This document shows positions 20,950 through 31,003 of a stretch of DNA of 64,000 nucleotides, in pieces (position 1 is the stretch's first letter; the number at the start of each line of letters is the position of its first letter). This DNA comes from an uncultured Bacteroidota bacterium (GTDB taxonomy: Bacteria > Bacteroidota > Bacteroidia > Flavobacteriales > Flavobacteriaceae), in assembly GCA_902616905.1 (NCBI GenBank), contig CACMUP010000008.1:1-64000 (forward strand). The letters run 5' to 3'. Made by a program: the position numbers and the translations under genes. The notes below the pieces were generated by a model that was not told the origin of the DNA, searched no databases, and worked only from the letters and a program-made list of their open reading frames with translations.

Positions 20950-21780
20950 TTGCGCTACATATTTTTAACTTTTCTCTTCTTATATGCAAATAGTTTTTTT
21001 GAAAAAAAAAATAATCTAAAAATCTTAAGTTATAACATTAGATATGACAATCCTGATGATGGAATTAATAAATGGGGAAATAGAAAGGAAACCATAATTA
21101 AATATATCAAGAACAATACTCCTGATATAATTGGGATGCAGGAAGTTTTAAATAATCAATTGATTGATTTACAAATTTTTTTAAATGAATATAAATTTAT
21201 TGGAGTTGGCCGAGAGGATGGAAAAACTCAAGGGGAATATAGTCCCATCTTTTTTAAGCCTTCAAAATTAAAATTAATCAAATCAGATACCTTTTGGTTA
21301 TCAGAAACACCAGAAAAAGTTTCTAAGGGATGGGATGCTGTACTCGAAAGAATATGTACTTATGCACTTTTTGAACAAATTAGCACAAAAAAACAGTTTA
21401 TGGTTTTTAATACACATTTTGACCATGTCGGGGTGAAAGCTAGAAAAGAATCAGTTAAATTAATTTTAAAAATGATAAAAAAAACCAATCAAAAAAAAAT
21501 ACCAACATTACTAACTGGTGATTTTAATTTAACACCTGAAACAAAACCTATCAAAATATTAAAAAAAAGCTTCTACGATGTTATGGGGCCAACAGATTTT
21601 GTTGAAAGTTTTAACGGAACATTCACTGGATTTAATATTGATGAAATTGCGTCAAGGAGGATTGATTATATTTTTGAGAAAGATTTTAAAGTTTTTGAAG
21701 CAAAGCACGTTTTAATAAGAACTCCCAAAGGTTTGTGGGCTTCTGACCACCACCCTGTATTTTTATCTTGTTCTCTTTAA
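20950..21780 (+). CDS. Endonuclease/exonuclease/phosphatase family protein
   Basis: KILSYNIRYDNPDDGINKWGNRK, IIGMQEV, LLTGDFNLTPE, RRIDYIF, ASDHHPVFLSCSL; TTG start. Confidence 0.9.
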   Translation: MRYIFLTFLFLYANSFFEKKNNLKILSYNIRYDNPDDGINKWGNRKETIIKYIKNNTPDIIGMQEVLNNQLIDLQIFLNEYKFIGVGREDGKTQGEYSPIFFKPSKLKLIKSDTFWLSETPEKVSKGWDAVLERICTYALFEQISTKKQFMVFNTHFDHVGVKARKESVKLILKMIKKTNQKKIPTLLTGDFNLTPETKPIKILKKSFYDVMGPTDFVESFNGTFTGFNIDEIASRRIDYIFEKDFKVFEAKHVLIRTPKGLWASDHHPVFLSCSL

Positions 21781-21817
21781 TTAGTACTTATAGATAAAAA
21801 ATGATTTAATATAAATT

Positions 21818-22435
21818 CTACAACTTATTTTTAACTTTTTTTAAAGCATTTTCTACCAAAGGTTCCAATACTTTGTATCCTTCTAGGGTAAGGTGGACAC
21901 CATCATAGGAAAATTCCTTATCAATTCCATTATTACCGTTATCAAGGGCTTTGAAATAATCTAAATAATACACATCTGCTTTCTCGGCATATTTCTTGAT
22001 TTTTGAGTTAAGTTTTGGAATTTTAATATTTGGATTCTTGTTTGGGCTCCATGGATAATCATAAGCTGGCAAAACAGAACATAATATAACCTTTAAATTA
22101 TTCGCTAAAGCTATATCTGCCATTGATTTTAGATTATTTAAGATCATGTCTATTGACATGGGTCCTGTATTTCCAGCAATATCATTTGTGCCTGCTAAAA
22201 TTACTACTGTAGTTGCTCCAATGTCAATTACATCAGCATAAAAGCGAACTAACATTTGTGGAGTGGTCTGACCGCTTATCCCTCGATTAATATAATTTTT
22301 ATTTTCAAAAAAAATTGGATTAGTTTCTTCCCAACCTATTGTAATTGAGTTACCTAGAAACACTACACGTTCCTCACCATTTTTCAGTTCTGGCAGCCAT
22401 TGACGCATATGTTTATGCATGGAGATTTTGGACAT
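21818..22435 (-). CDS. SGNH/GDSL hydrolase, apparently lacking its native N-terminus
   Basis: RVVFLGNSITIGW, GISGQTTPQMLVRFYADV, ILAGTNDIAG, YDGVHLTLEGYKVLEP; first ~10 aa are antisense to rhomboid coding sequence and there is no signal peptide. Confidence 0.8.
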   Translation of the reverse strand: MSKISMHKHMRQWLPELKNGEERVVFLGNSITIGWEETNPIFFENKNYINRGISGQTTPQMLVRFYADVIDIGATTVVILAGTNDIAGNTGPMSIDMILNNLKSMADIALANNLKVILCSVLPAYDYPWSPNKNPNIKIPKLNSKIKKYAEKADVYYLDYFKALDNGNNGIDKEFSYDGVHLTLEGYKVLEPLVENALKKVKNKL

Positions 22436-22996
22436 ATTTTTTTCAATATGTTTGGTTTATATATGTTTGGCACACCCATAGAACAAATGTGGGGAAAAAA
22501 TAAATTCATTTTCTTCTATCTTTCTACAGGCTTTGGTGCTGCTGCACTTCAATTAGGGTTATATTATTATCAAATTGAAAATATATCTTTAATGTTAAAT
22601 GAAGAAGGCTTAAACCCATATGAAATAAAAAATTTTTTTGAATCTAGCGACTTATCTGCCAGTATAGTTGATAGAATAGGTAGAAATAATTTAATTTCAG
22701 CATTATCTGCTTTTAATGGAGTTATGGTTGGAGCATCTGGGGCACTTTATGGCGTTCTTGTGGCTTTTGCTTTTTTGTTTCCAAATGCCCGTTTAATGTT
22801 ATTATTTCCTCCTATTCCAATAAAAGCCAAGGTTTTAGTTCCATTGCTAATACTTGGAGATCTATTTTTTGGATTTTCCTCCTATTCAATTGGTCCTATT
22901 GCACATTTTGCACATGTTGGTGGAGCGGTAACTGGATTAATTATGATTTGGTATTGGAAAAAGAACCAATTTGATAAAAACCGTTGGGATTTATGA
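22400..22996 (+). CDS. Rhomboid family intramembrane serine protease, 5'-truncated
   Basis: LTHMFMHGDFGHIFFNMFGLYMFG, VGASGALYG, HFAHVGGAVTGL; rhomboid-like residues FQFWQPLTHMFMHG extend upstream to ~22382 without a start, then a stop codon. Confidence 0.82.
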   Translation: MTHMFMHGDFGHIFFNMFGLYMFGTPIEQMWGKNKFIFFYLSTGFGAAALQLGLYYYQIENISLMLNEEGLNPYEIKNFFESSDLSASIVDRIGRNNLISALSAFNGVMVGASGALYGVLVAFAFLFPNARLMLLFPPIPIKAKVLVPLLILGDLFFGFSSYSIGPIAHFAHVGGAVTGLIMIWYWKKNQFDKNRWDL

Positions 22997-23871
22997 ATTT
23001 TAGAGAAAAAATTCTTTACCGGTTTCAACTATTAAATGTTGCTGAAAAACTAATAGCTTTAAATGTATTATTTTTTGTTTTACCTCTTTTAATTAATACC
23101 TTTCTTTATCTATTTAAAATTCCTATCGATTCATACATTATTTGGTTTCAGCTATCATCATCTTTTGGTGAATTAGTTTTTAAACCATGGACTTTAATAA
23201 CATACAGTTTTTTGCATTCTGGATTTTTTCATCTTTTTTTTAACATGTATATTTTTTTATTTGCATCTCGTTTATTTTTAAATCTATTTAAATCAAATTC
23301 ACTTTTGAATGTATATTTTTTAGGAATTATTGTAGGTGGTCTTCTATTTCTATTTAGTTATAATTTTTTTCCCGTATTTGAAAATAGTAAACCATATATG
23401 ATTGGTTCTTCCGCTGGAGTTATGTCTTTACTTATATTTATGTCTACTTATTCACCAAACATAGAGGTTAGACTTATTTTACTAAATGTCAAATTGCTTT
23501 ATATTGGGATTGCATTTATAATGTTGGATGTAATACAAATTCCATATGGAAATGCGGGTGGACATATAGCTCACTTAGGTGGAGCTTTACTTGGTTTTAT
23601 TTATGCAAATAAGCTGAAAAATGGAGTTGACATTGGATTACCTTTTGAAAGAATTGTATTGAAAGTTTCTACTCTATTTCAATTCAATAAAACAAAAATG
23701 AATATGGTTTATAAAAACAAATCTGGTAAAAAATCTATAGTTCGAAATGATAATAATTCTGAAACAAATCAAAAAAAAATAGATGAGATATTAGATAAAA
23801 TTAATAGTTCTGGTTATGAAAGTCTTTCAAAAAAGGAAAAAGATTTTCTTTTTAAAGCAGGAAATAAATAA
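22984..23871 (+). CDS. Rhomboid family intramembrane serine protease (second copy)
   Basis: FKPWTLITYSFLHSGFFHLFFNMYIF, IGSSAGVMSLL, GGHIAHLGGALLGF. Confidence 0.9.
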   Translation: MGFMNFREKILYRFQLLNVAEKLIALNVLFFVLPLLINTFLYLFKIPIDSYIIWFQLSSSFGELVFKPWTLITYSFLHSGFFHLFFNMYIFLFASRLFLNLFKSNSLLNVYFLGIIVGGLLFLFSYNFFPVFENSKPYMIGSSAGVMSLLIFMSTYSPNIEVRLILLNVKLLYIGIAFIMLDVIQIPYGNAGGHIAHLGGALLGFIYANKLKNGVDIGLPFERIVLKVSTLFQFNKTKMNMVYKNKSGKKSIVRNDNNSETNQKKIDEILDKINSSGYESLSKKEKDFLFKAGNK

Positions 23872-23880
23872 AAGTTATGA

Positions 23881-24888
23881 ATGAAAAAAAGTAAATTCCT
23901 ATTCAAAACATTTCTTTTTATTAATATTTTCTTCATAATTTTTCAGCAGTTGTTATTTGAAAGTTCTAATCTTGGTCTAGAACTTCCATTACTAATTTTG
24001 TTTACACCTATTTTATGTTTTATTAATTTAATTTTTTTCGCTTTTTGGTTTTTTCAGTTAAAGTGGCCTGCCCTTATTTCAATTTTATTTTTTTTGGTAA
24101 ATTTAGATTCTTGGCAACTAATTTACCAAATAAAGCCAAATGCTATTTCAACTTCAAAAGGGTTGAATATTATGAGTTTTAATGTTAGGTCCTTTAATCG
24201 ATTTAGATGGTTAGAGAACAAAAAAGTACCGGAATCAATTGAAAAATTTATTCAAAAAAATTCACCTGATATCATTTGCTTTCAAGAATTTGACAATGAG
24301 TTGACACCTGACTTTGATCAATTTAAGTTTAAAATTTTTAAACCATACAAAAATAGGGGTCGTGTAGGTTCATGTATAGTTTCAAAATATCCATTGATTA
24401 ATGGAAAAGGAATTGTTTTTGAAAATTCTTTAAACGGAGGTATGCAAAGCGATTTAATTTGGAATAGAGATACTCTTAGAATTTATAATATTCATTTTGA
24501 GTCATTAAAAATCAACTCAAACGATACCATTTTTAGTTCTGAGTATTCAAAACAAATCTTAAATAAATTAAGAAAAGTTTTTACACTTCAAAAAAATCAA
24601 ATGTTTAAGTTTAGAAAATTAATCCATAAAAATAAATTCCCTGAAATAATTTGTACTGATTTGAATAATAATGCCTTTTCTGATATATACAATTTCATTT
24701 CAAAAGGGAGGTTTGATGCATTTTTGGAAAAAGGTAGTGGATTTGGCTCGACATACCGTTTTCCTTTTTTCCCATTAAGAATTGATTATATTTTTACTTC
24801 AAAAAATATAAAAGTACTTGATTTTAAAACTTATGATGTTGATCTATCGGATCATAAGCCAATATTAGCAAAATTAAAATGGCCTTAG
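23881..24888 (+). CDS. Endonuclease/exonuclease/phosphatase family membrane protein
   Basis: N-terminal TMs; LNIMSFNVRSFNRF, DIICFQEFD, IICTDLNNNAFSD, LRIDYIFTS, LSDHKPILAKL. Confidence 0.88.
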   Translation: MKKSKFLFKTFLFINIFFIIFQQLLFESSNLGLELPLLILFTPILCFINLIFFAFWFFQLKWPALISILFFLVNLDSWQLIYQIKPNAISTSKGLNIMSFNVRSFNRFRWLENKKVPESIEKFIQKNSPDIICFQEFDNELTPDFDQFKFKIFKPYKNRGRVGSCIVSKYPLINGKGIVFENSLNGGMQSDLIWNRDTLRIYNIHFESLKINSNDTIFSSEYSKQILNKLRKVFTLQKNQMFKFRKLIHKNKFPEIICTDLNNNAFSDIYNFISKGRFDAFLEKGSGFGSTYRFPFFPLRIDYIFTSKNIKVLDFKTYDVDLSDHKPILAKLKWP

Positions 24889-25488
24889 GGAATTTTTTAA
24901 ATATGATAAAGTGCTAGGACCTAAATTGAATAAAACATCTATAATACTTAGATTGGAAATAAATCCAAATTTAGAATCAAAAACTTGTGTATAAGAATCA
25001 AACTTTCTTTTAGAATTTATTTTTGTAGAAATTAAATTATCCATACGCTCTTTATCACTAATATTTGAGGAAACAATTTCATATATTAAAGGCTCTCCAA
25101 TAAGAGTCATTAAGTGTTTCATTAATTCTAGATTAAAATAAAACAGCGAAAGTGTTTTTTTTTGAAAAAAAGGAGCAATGCTAGCTTCGTAAAATTCAAA
25201 ATAAGGAGATGATCTATAAGAATAACATAATGACTTCCAGTGTTGAATCTGCCAGTTTTGTTCATACGATATCAAAACCTCTCTATCTAAGGCTTTACTT
25301 CCAGCATGTGTATGCTTTATTGGTATAATTAACTTTAATTTTCCATTTGCACCATAAATTTCTGTTCGGTTTCTGAAGCTTTGTTTTTGGTAAGTAGTTG
25401 TTTTGGAGAAGTAAACTTTTTTCTGATATAGCAACCATAAGCAGTATTCTATGTTCGGTAAATAAGCAGGGCTAAAAACTTGCTTCAT
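24874..25488 (-). CDS. WbqC family protein
   Basis: MKQVFSPAYLPNIEYCLWLLYQKKVYFSKTTTYQKQSFRNRTEIYGANGKLKLIIPI; internal ATG at 25488. Confidence 0.87.
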   Translation of the reverse strand: MKQVFSPAYLPNIEYCLWLLYQKKVYFSKTTTYQKQSFRNRTEIYGANGKLKLIIPIKHTHAGSKALDREVLISYEQNWQIQHWKSLCYSYRSSPYFEFYEASIAPFFQKKTLSLFYFNLELMKHLMTLIGEPLIYEIVSSNISDKERMDNLISTKINSKRKFDSYTQVFDSKFGFISNLSIIDVLFNLGPSTLSYLKNSLRPF

Positions 25489-27179
25489 AATATTTTTTTC
25501 TTCTTTCTTTTTTGATAAATAGTGAATCCTTGCCATAAAATAAAAACAAAAATAAAATAAGGAAAATATGAAATTCTTTTTCCAGGACCATCAACAGTTG
25601 AAAAAACTCTATCCCAGCGAATACTCCAGTTTTTAATACCATCATTAATTCCCTTAATACTAAACCATATAAATATTGGTTTACCTACAATGTGATCGTC
25701 TGGCACAAATCCCCAGAACCTACTATCCTCTGATTTATGCCTATTATCTCCCATCATCCAATAATAATCCTTTTTAAATGTATAATCTGATATATTAAGT
25801 ACGTTCTCAACTTTATTTTGATCAGTATTATTTTTTTCATATTCATTTATTATTTTTTTATAAAGAGGAATATTTTCTTTGTCAATTCTGATATTCATTC
25901 CTTTTTTTGGAATCACTATTGGACCAAAATTATCTTCATTCCAATCATAAGGGATCCTGTTAGGAAAAAAATCTTCATTAGCTGTTTTAATTTTATTTAT
26001 TCTTCTTACCACACTATCTATGCCATTTAATCTATTTAGTCTTTTTGCTTCATTTAATGTTAGTGTCATTTCTTTTTTGGTTTCCAAAACTTCACTAACT
26101 CTTAATCTTGTTTTTTTTACTATTTCAGGGGGAAGTCCTTTAGATGAAGTAATTACTCTAAAATTTTCTCTTGTATTTCCCATCCTACCAACTATGTAGG
26201 GTAATATTTGTTGGTAGCTGTTTTCGGTAATGTTTTCAATTTTGTAAGTACGATTAAAATCTTCAAATCCATTTGAAATTAATCTTCGGGATGAAATCCC
26301 CTTTTTGCTGTAAGCAAAGTGGATGTATTGGACTTTTGCTCTTTCGGGAAGAATATTTTTATTTCCATTTATATAGACCAAACCATTAATTATTTCCAAT
26401 GTATCACCAGGAACTCCCAAACAGCGCTTCACATAATTTGATTTTTTATCGATAGGTTTGTCAACTCTTTTTTCTTTTACGAAAAATTGTCGAACTGTAT
26501 CAGCAGGCCAACTAAACACAACAATATCATTCCTATCAATTTTTTTTAATCCTGGTAACCTCAAGTATGGAAATTGAGGTTTTTTAAGATATGAACGAAT
26601 TTTAAATCCAGGTATAGTATCATGAACCATAGGTACAGAAACTGCTGTCATTGGGACTCTTGCACCATAATGAAACTTACTAACAAAGAGAAAATCTCCA
26701 ATAAGTAAGGATTTTTCCAAAGAACCTGTTGGGATTATATATGGTTGAATTAAGTAGTTATGTACCAAGGTAGCAGCAATAATTGCAAATAGAATTGAAC
26801 TTATTGTTTCTCCAAAACCTGTTTTCGGTCGGAGACTTCTATCTTTTATATATTCTCGATTTTTACCGTAGTTTAATGTAAAAATATAGAATCCTAAAGT
26901 AATAATAACCAATATAGTGTCGGTCATTTTGTTTTTACCAAAACTTCGAATAGTCTCAACCCAAATAACACAAAATAAAATCAAGTTTATAGTTGGTATA
27001 AATAAAAGAATTACCCACCAAGTTGGTCTTTTAATTATTTTCATTAGTATGAAAGCATTATGAATTGGAACTAATGCTTGCCATGATTTAAAACCTGCTT
27101 TATTGTAGAGTTTCCAAGTTCCTAAAAAATGAATAATTTGAACTAACAAAAAAAATAAAGTCCACTGATAAATTGTCAT
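25485..27179 (-). CDS. lepB: Signal peptidase I (S26)
   Basis: YIIPTGSLEKSLLIGDFLFVSKFHYGARVP, YVKRCLGVPGDTLEI, YWMMGDNRHKSEDSRFWGFVPDDHIVGK; long Bacteroidota-type insert. Confidence 0.95.
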   Translation of the reverse strand: MTIYQWTLFFLLVQIIHFLGTWKLYNKAGFKSWQALVPIHNAFILMKIIKRPTWWVILLFIPTINLILFCVIWVETIRSFGKNKMTDTILVIITLGFYIFTLNYGKNREYIKDRSLRPKTGFGETISSILFAIIAATLVHNYLIQPYIIPTGSLEKSLLIGDFLFVSKFHYGARVPMTAVSVPMVHDTIPGFKIRSYLKKPQFPYLRLPGLKKIDRNDIVVFSWPADTVRQFFVKEKRVDKPIDKKSNYVKRCLGVPGDTLEIINGLVYINGNKNILPERAKVQYIHFAYSKKGISSRRLISNGFEDFNRTYKIENITENSYQQILPYIVGRMGNTRENFRVITSSKGLPPEIVKKTRLRVSEVLETKKEMTLTLNEAKRLNRLNGIDSVVRRINKIKTANEDFFPNRIPYDWNEDNFGPIVIPKKGMNIRIDKENIPLYKKIINEYEKNNTDQNKVENVLNISDYTFKKDYYWMMGDNRHKSEDSRFWGFVPDDHIVGKPIFIWFSIKGINDGIKNWSIRWDRVFSTVDGPGKRISYFPYFIFVFILWQGFTIYQKRKKKKIL

Positions 27180-27226
27180 AAGTTCTTCTTTTAAAAATAA
27201 AATATATAAGTTCAGATAATCCGATT

Positions 27227-27931
27227 CTAAGTGATATTTAAAACATCTTTCATACTAAAAACACCTTTCTTATTTAAAATCCATTCAGCTGCTATAACTG
27301 CACCAAAAGCAAATCCATCTCGATTGAATGCTTTGTGTTTGATACTAATTTCGTCTATATCAGAAAAATAACTTACTTTATGAGTACCAGGTATCTCGTC
27401 CTTTCTAACAGAAGATATATGGAGACTAGTGTCATCTTTTTTTTGCAAGCTCCAATCTTTATAATCATAATATTTTAAAATTTCTTCTGCGAGCGTTATG
27501 GCAGTTCCACTTGGTGCATCTAATTTGTTTGTATGATGAATTTCTTTAAGATAAGTAGTATATTGATTTTCATAGGGTTTCATTAATTTGGCTAAATATT
27601 GATTTATTTTAAAAAACAAATTAACTCCTATACTAAAATTCGGTGCATATAAAAAAGCACCTTTTTTTTTCTGACAAAAAGAAATTATTGAATCATAATC
27701 ATTAAGCCAACCTGTTGTGCCAGACACAACAGGAATATTTCTTTCTAAGGCAAGTTTAATATTTGAAACTGCAGCCTCTGGTATACTAAAATTTATTGCT
27801 ACATCAGAATTATTAATTTTACCATCTTCAAATTTTTTATCTAGGATGAATGAAATTTCATGATTTCTTTTTTTTGCATGATTCTCAATTTCTTTTCCCA
27901 TTTTACCATATCCTAAAAGAGCTATTTTCAT
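27227..27931 (-). CDS. dapB: 4-hydroxy-tetrahydrodipicolinate reductase
   Basis: MKIALLGYGKMGKEIE, VVSGTTGW, NFSIGVNLFFKI, EIHHTNKLDAPSGTA. Confidence 0.95.
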   Translation of the reverse strand: MKIALLGYGKMGKEIENHAKKRNHEISFILDKKFEDGKINNSDVAINFSIPEAAVSNIKLALERNIPVVSGTTGWLNDYDSIISFCQKKKGAFLYAPNFSIGVNLFFKINQYLAKLMKPYENQYTTYLKEIHHTNKLDAPSGTAITLAEEILKYYDYKDWSLQKKDDTSLHISSVRKDEIPGTHKVSYFSDIDEISIKHKAFNRDGFAFGAVIAAEWILNKKGVFSMKDVLNIT

Positions 27932-27933
27932 AA

Positions 27934-28521
27934 TTAAAATTTTAAAGCGATCTGAAGTCCAGTAATCTCTCTATTCATAAATAGATTTGGAGATATTGAT
28001 AGGTCTTCATTTACATTAAATTGCAAAAGATGTGCACTTACACTAGCATCTAAAATATTAAGCATGTAAGTAAGTGCTGCAAGAGCAATTGCTATATCTC
28101 GATAGTTTTTATGAAAATCCATACCAAGTAAGAGTTGTTCAGTCGTTATAGGCCTTGCTAACTCTAAGTATTCATCATCAAAAAAACCATTTAATCTTCT
28201 TTTATAAGCTGTGCGATAAGAATTCATTTCTTTATTATTTAAATTAAAATAATAAAGGGATGCTCCTAGAGCAGCATAAATGAATGGGATTTTCCATGCT
28301 TTACCTATATATACTTGCCCAAGTCCAGGAATTACAGACGAGTAAAAAGCTGCCTTTGATGGTGTGTTTGGGTTAGCCATCAAAAGTTGAACTCTTTTAG
28401 AATATTTCGATTTTAGATTAATAGAATCAATTAAGTTTGATGTCTCAGTATTTTCAACCTGAGCAGAAGATATTAAACCTAAAGAGAAAATAAGCAATAA
28501 GCTAATTAGTTTAATTTTCAC
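27934..28521 (-). CDS. DUF5683 domain-containing protein
   Basis: SKAAFYSSVIPGLGQVYIGKAWKIPFIYAALGASLYYF; between dapB and parB. Confidence 0.85.
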   Translation of the reverse strand: MKIKLISLLLIFSLGLISSAQVENTETSNLIDSINLKSKYSKRVQLLMANPNTPSKAAFYSSVIPGLGQVYIGKAWKIPFIYAALGASLYYFNLNNKEMNSYRTAYKRRLNGFFDDEYLELARPITTEQLLLGMDFHKNYRDIAIALAALTYMLNILDASVSAHLLQFNVNEDLSISPNLFMNREITGLQIALKF

Positions 28522-29401
28522 CTTTTATTTTATTTATAATATTTTCTAGCTTTTCCTGAGATTCAAAATTTATTTTTAAAAATCCCTTTCCTTGTCTATT
28601 AGAAAAAACCTTTATAGGGGTTTCAAAAAATTTTTCTAAATCCAAAGCCGTTTGACTTATAAAAGGTGAAGAAAAAACTGTATTCTTTGGAATTTTAGAT
28701 TTTGATATTTGAACAAGTTTTTCAACCTCTCTCACAGAAAGATTTTTTTTTAATATTTTTTTATAAATCTCAATTTGTTCTTTATTATTTTCGATATTAA
28801 TAAGAGCACGCCCATGGCCCATAGTGATAAATTTATCTCTCATTCCGGTTTGAATAATTGGATCTAATTTTAACAGCCTTATATAATTAGTGATAGTAGA
28901 ACGCTTTTTCCCTATACGATTACTCAATTGATCTTGAGTTAAATTAATTTCATCAATTAATCTTTTATACGATAAACCTATTTCAATCGGATCTAAATCT
29001 TGTCTTTGTATATTTTCAACCAATGCTAATTCAAGTAATTCATTATCATTTGCAAGACGAATGTATGAAGGAATATTTTTTATACCGGCCATTTTTGTTG
29101 CACGATATCTTCTTTCACCTGAAATTAATTGAAAATTATTTCCATCAACTTTTCTTACAGTAATTGGTTGAATAATACCAAGTTCTTGGATAGACTTACT
29201 TAACTCCTTTAAACCCTCTTCGTTAAAATGAGTTCTTGGTTGATTAGAATTAGTAATAATTTTTTCTAAAGGTAAATCAATTATTTTACCAATTGATTCG
29301 ATTGAATTGTTCTTATTTATAGATCGTGTTAAGTTATCAGGGTCATTTAGTATTGCTGAAAGCCCTCGACCTAAAACTTGTTTTCTATTTGATTTTGCCA
29401 T
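28511..29401 (-). CDS. parB: ParB/RepB/Spo0J family partition protein
   Basis: LGRGLSAIL, LPLEKIITNSNQPRTHFNEEGLKELSKSIQELGIIQPITVR, LISGERRYRATKMAG, ENIQRQDLDPIE. Confidence 0.96.
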   Translation of the reverse strand: MAKSNRKQVLGRGLSAILNDPDNLTRSINKNNSIESIGKIIDLPLEKIITNSNQPRTHFNEEGLKELSKSIQELGIIQPITVRKVDGNNFQLISGERRYRATKMAGIKNIPSYIRLANDNELLELALVENIQRQDLDPIEIGLSYKRLIDEINLTQDQLSNRIGKKRSTITNYIRLLKLDPIIQTGMRDKFITMGHGRALINIENNKEQIEIYKKILKKNLSVREVEKLVQISKSKIPKNTVFSSPFISQTALDLEKFFETPIKVFSNRQGKGFLKINFESQEKLENIINKIKGEN

Positions 29402-30165
29402 TATTTATTTTTTTTAATTATTTCATTTCCTAATGACAAATAGCTTCTAGCTCCCCTGCTCGTTGCATCATATGTTATTATGTCTTCCCCGAAACTAGGC
29501 GCTTCACTTAGTTTTATGTTTCTTTGAATTATAGTTTTGAAAACCATTTTTCCGAAATGTTTATTTACTTCTTCTACAACCTGGTTTGATAGTCTAAGGC
29601 GTGTATCATACATCGTTAGTAAAAGACCCTCTATATCTAAATCTTTATTATGAACTTTTTGAATACTTTTAATTGTATTTAGTAATTTACCTAAACCTTC
29701 CAATGCAAAATATTCACATTGAATTGGAATTATAACTGAATTAGCGGCAACTAAAGCATTCAAGGTAATTAGTCCTAATGAAGGAGCACAATCTATTATG
29801 ATAAAATCATATTTGTTATTTATTTCGATTAAAACGTTTTTTAACATATATTCTCTGGATTCCTTATCAACTAATTCGATTTCAGATGCAACTAAGTCTA
29901 TATGAGAAGGTATTAAATCAACATTGGGGCTTTTGGTTTTTAAAATTGTTCCAGAAATTTTTGTACTATGATCTAAAATCTGATAAGTACCTTTTTTTAC
30001 ATCCGATATTTCTATTCCCATTCCGGATGTTGCATTTGCTTGCGGATCCGCATCTATCAAAAGTATTTTTTTTTCAAGAATACCTAATGAAGCAGCAAGA
30101 TTAACTGCAGTAGTAGTTTTACCAACTCCTCCTTTTTGATTTGCAATTGCTATAATTTTGCCCAT
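29401..30165 (-). CDS. parA: ParA/Soj family ATPase
   Basis: IIAIANQKGGVGKTTTAVNLAASLG, LLIDADPQANATSGMG, IIIDCAPSLGLITLNAL. Confidence 0.97.
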   Translation of the reverse strand: MGKIIAIANQKGGVGKTTTAVNLAASLGILEKKILLIDADPQANATSGMGIEISDVKKGTYQILDHSTKISGTILKTKSPNVDLIPSHIDLVASEIELVDKESREYMLKNVLIEINNKYDFIIIDCAPSLGLITLNALVAANSVIIPIQCEYFALEGLGKLLNTIKSIQKVHNKDLDIEGLLLTMYDTRLRLSNQVVEEVNKHFGKMVFKTIIQRNIKLSEAPSFGEDIITYDATSRGARSYLSLGNEIIKKNK

Positions 30166-30263
30166 TTATCTAAATAAAAACATCTAAAAATACAATTATT
30201 TATATCTCAAAAAAAGGATTATTAAAATCAATTAGAATAGTTAATTTGAATATCAAAATAAGA

Positions 30264-30590
30264 TTATTTATTATTCATTGTGTCGGTTGTTTCAATAATA
30301 AAAATTGTTTCATTTTGTTTTTTGTACCCATATTCTTCTCTAGCAAAACGTTCAAGACTATCAATATTATGTAGTTGTTTTATTATTTTTTTATCATTTT
30401 TTATAATTTCTTTTAATGCTTTTTTTTCTGCCTCAAGTTCTTCAATTTCTTTATTAAGTTCTGAATGTATCATCCATGAGTGGGTATCAATAAAAACCAT
30501 CCATATTATGAAACCCAAGATAATACCTCCGTATATAAAAACTATTTTTTTAGAGGACTTAAAACTTTGCAATTTCCATAGTTGCTTCAT
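30264..30590 (-). CDS. Septum formation initiator family protein (FtsB/DivIC)
   Basis: Single TM then coiled coil; LERFAREEYGYKKQNETIFII. Confidence 0.85.
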   Translation of the reverse strand: MKQLWKLQSFKSSKKIVFIYGGIILGFIIWMVFIDTHSWMIHSELNKEIEELEAEKKALKEIIKNDKKIIKQLHNIDSLERFAREEYGYKKQNETIFIIETTDTMNNK

Positions 30591-31003
30591 TATTTTAAAA
30601 TTGATTTTGAAACCTTTGAAACACGGCTGGGAGTTATGATCTCCTCTGATTCATTACCCCATTGATTAAGAATATAATTCATTACATCGGCTATTTCCTC
30701 ATTATCTAAACCCTGGTTAATCATTATTCCATCATATATAATATTATTGACTTCTATTTTGCCTTTCAATCCATATTTTAGTCCTGCTATTGATTTATCA
30801 ATACTTTTTAATAAATAGTCAGATTTCTTAAGAGGTGGAATAGTACCTTTAACCCCTTCACCATTTGCTAAATGACAGCGAATACAAAAATCAATGTAAA
30901 TTTCTGAACCAGATAAAATACTTTCATTTTTACTTTTTTCCTGAGCCAGAGATGAAGAAAATATCAATAGACTTGAACAATAAATTATTAATAAATATTT
31001 CAT
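30590..31003 (-). CDS. c-type cytochrome
   Basis: Signal peptide; CIRCHLANGEGVKGTIPPL (CxxCH); MINQGLDNEEIADVMNYIL. Confidence 0.9.
   Translation of the reverse strand: MKYLLIIYCSSLLIFSSSLAQEKSKNESILSGSEIYIDFCIRCHLANGEGVKGTIPPLKKSDYLLKSIDKSIAGLKYGLKGKIEVNNIIYDGIMINQGLDNEEIADVMNYILNQWGNESEEIITPSRVSKVSKSILK

Noticed and set aside
24874-24888. Convergent overlap of EEP gene and WbqC gene
   Set aside because: Short 3' overlap of convergent genes is common; nothing unusual.
25485-27179. Unusually long LepB (564 aa)
   Set aside because: Long-insert signal peptidase I is, to my knowledge, typical of Flavobacteriia.
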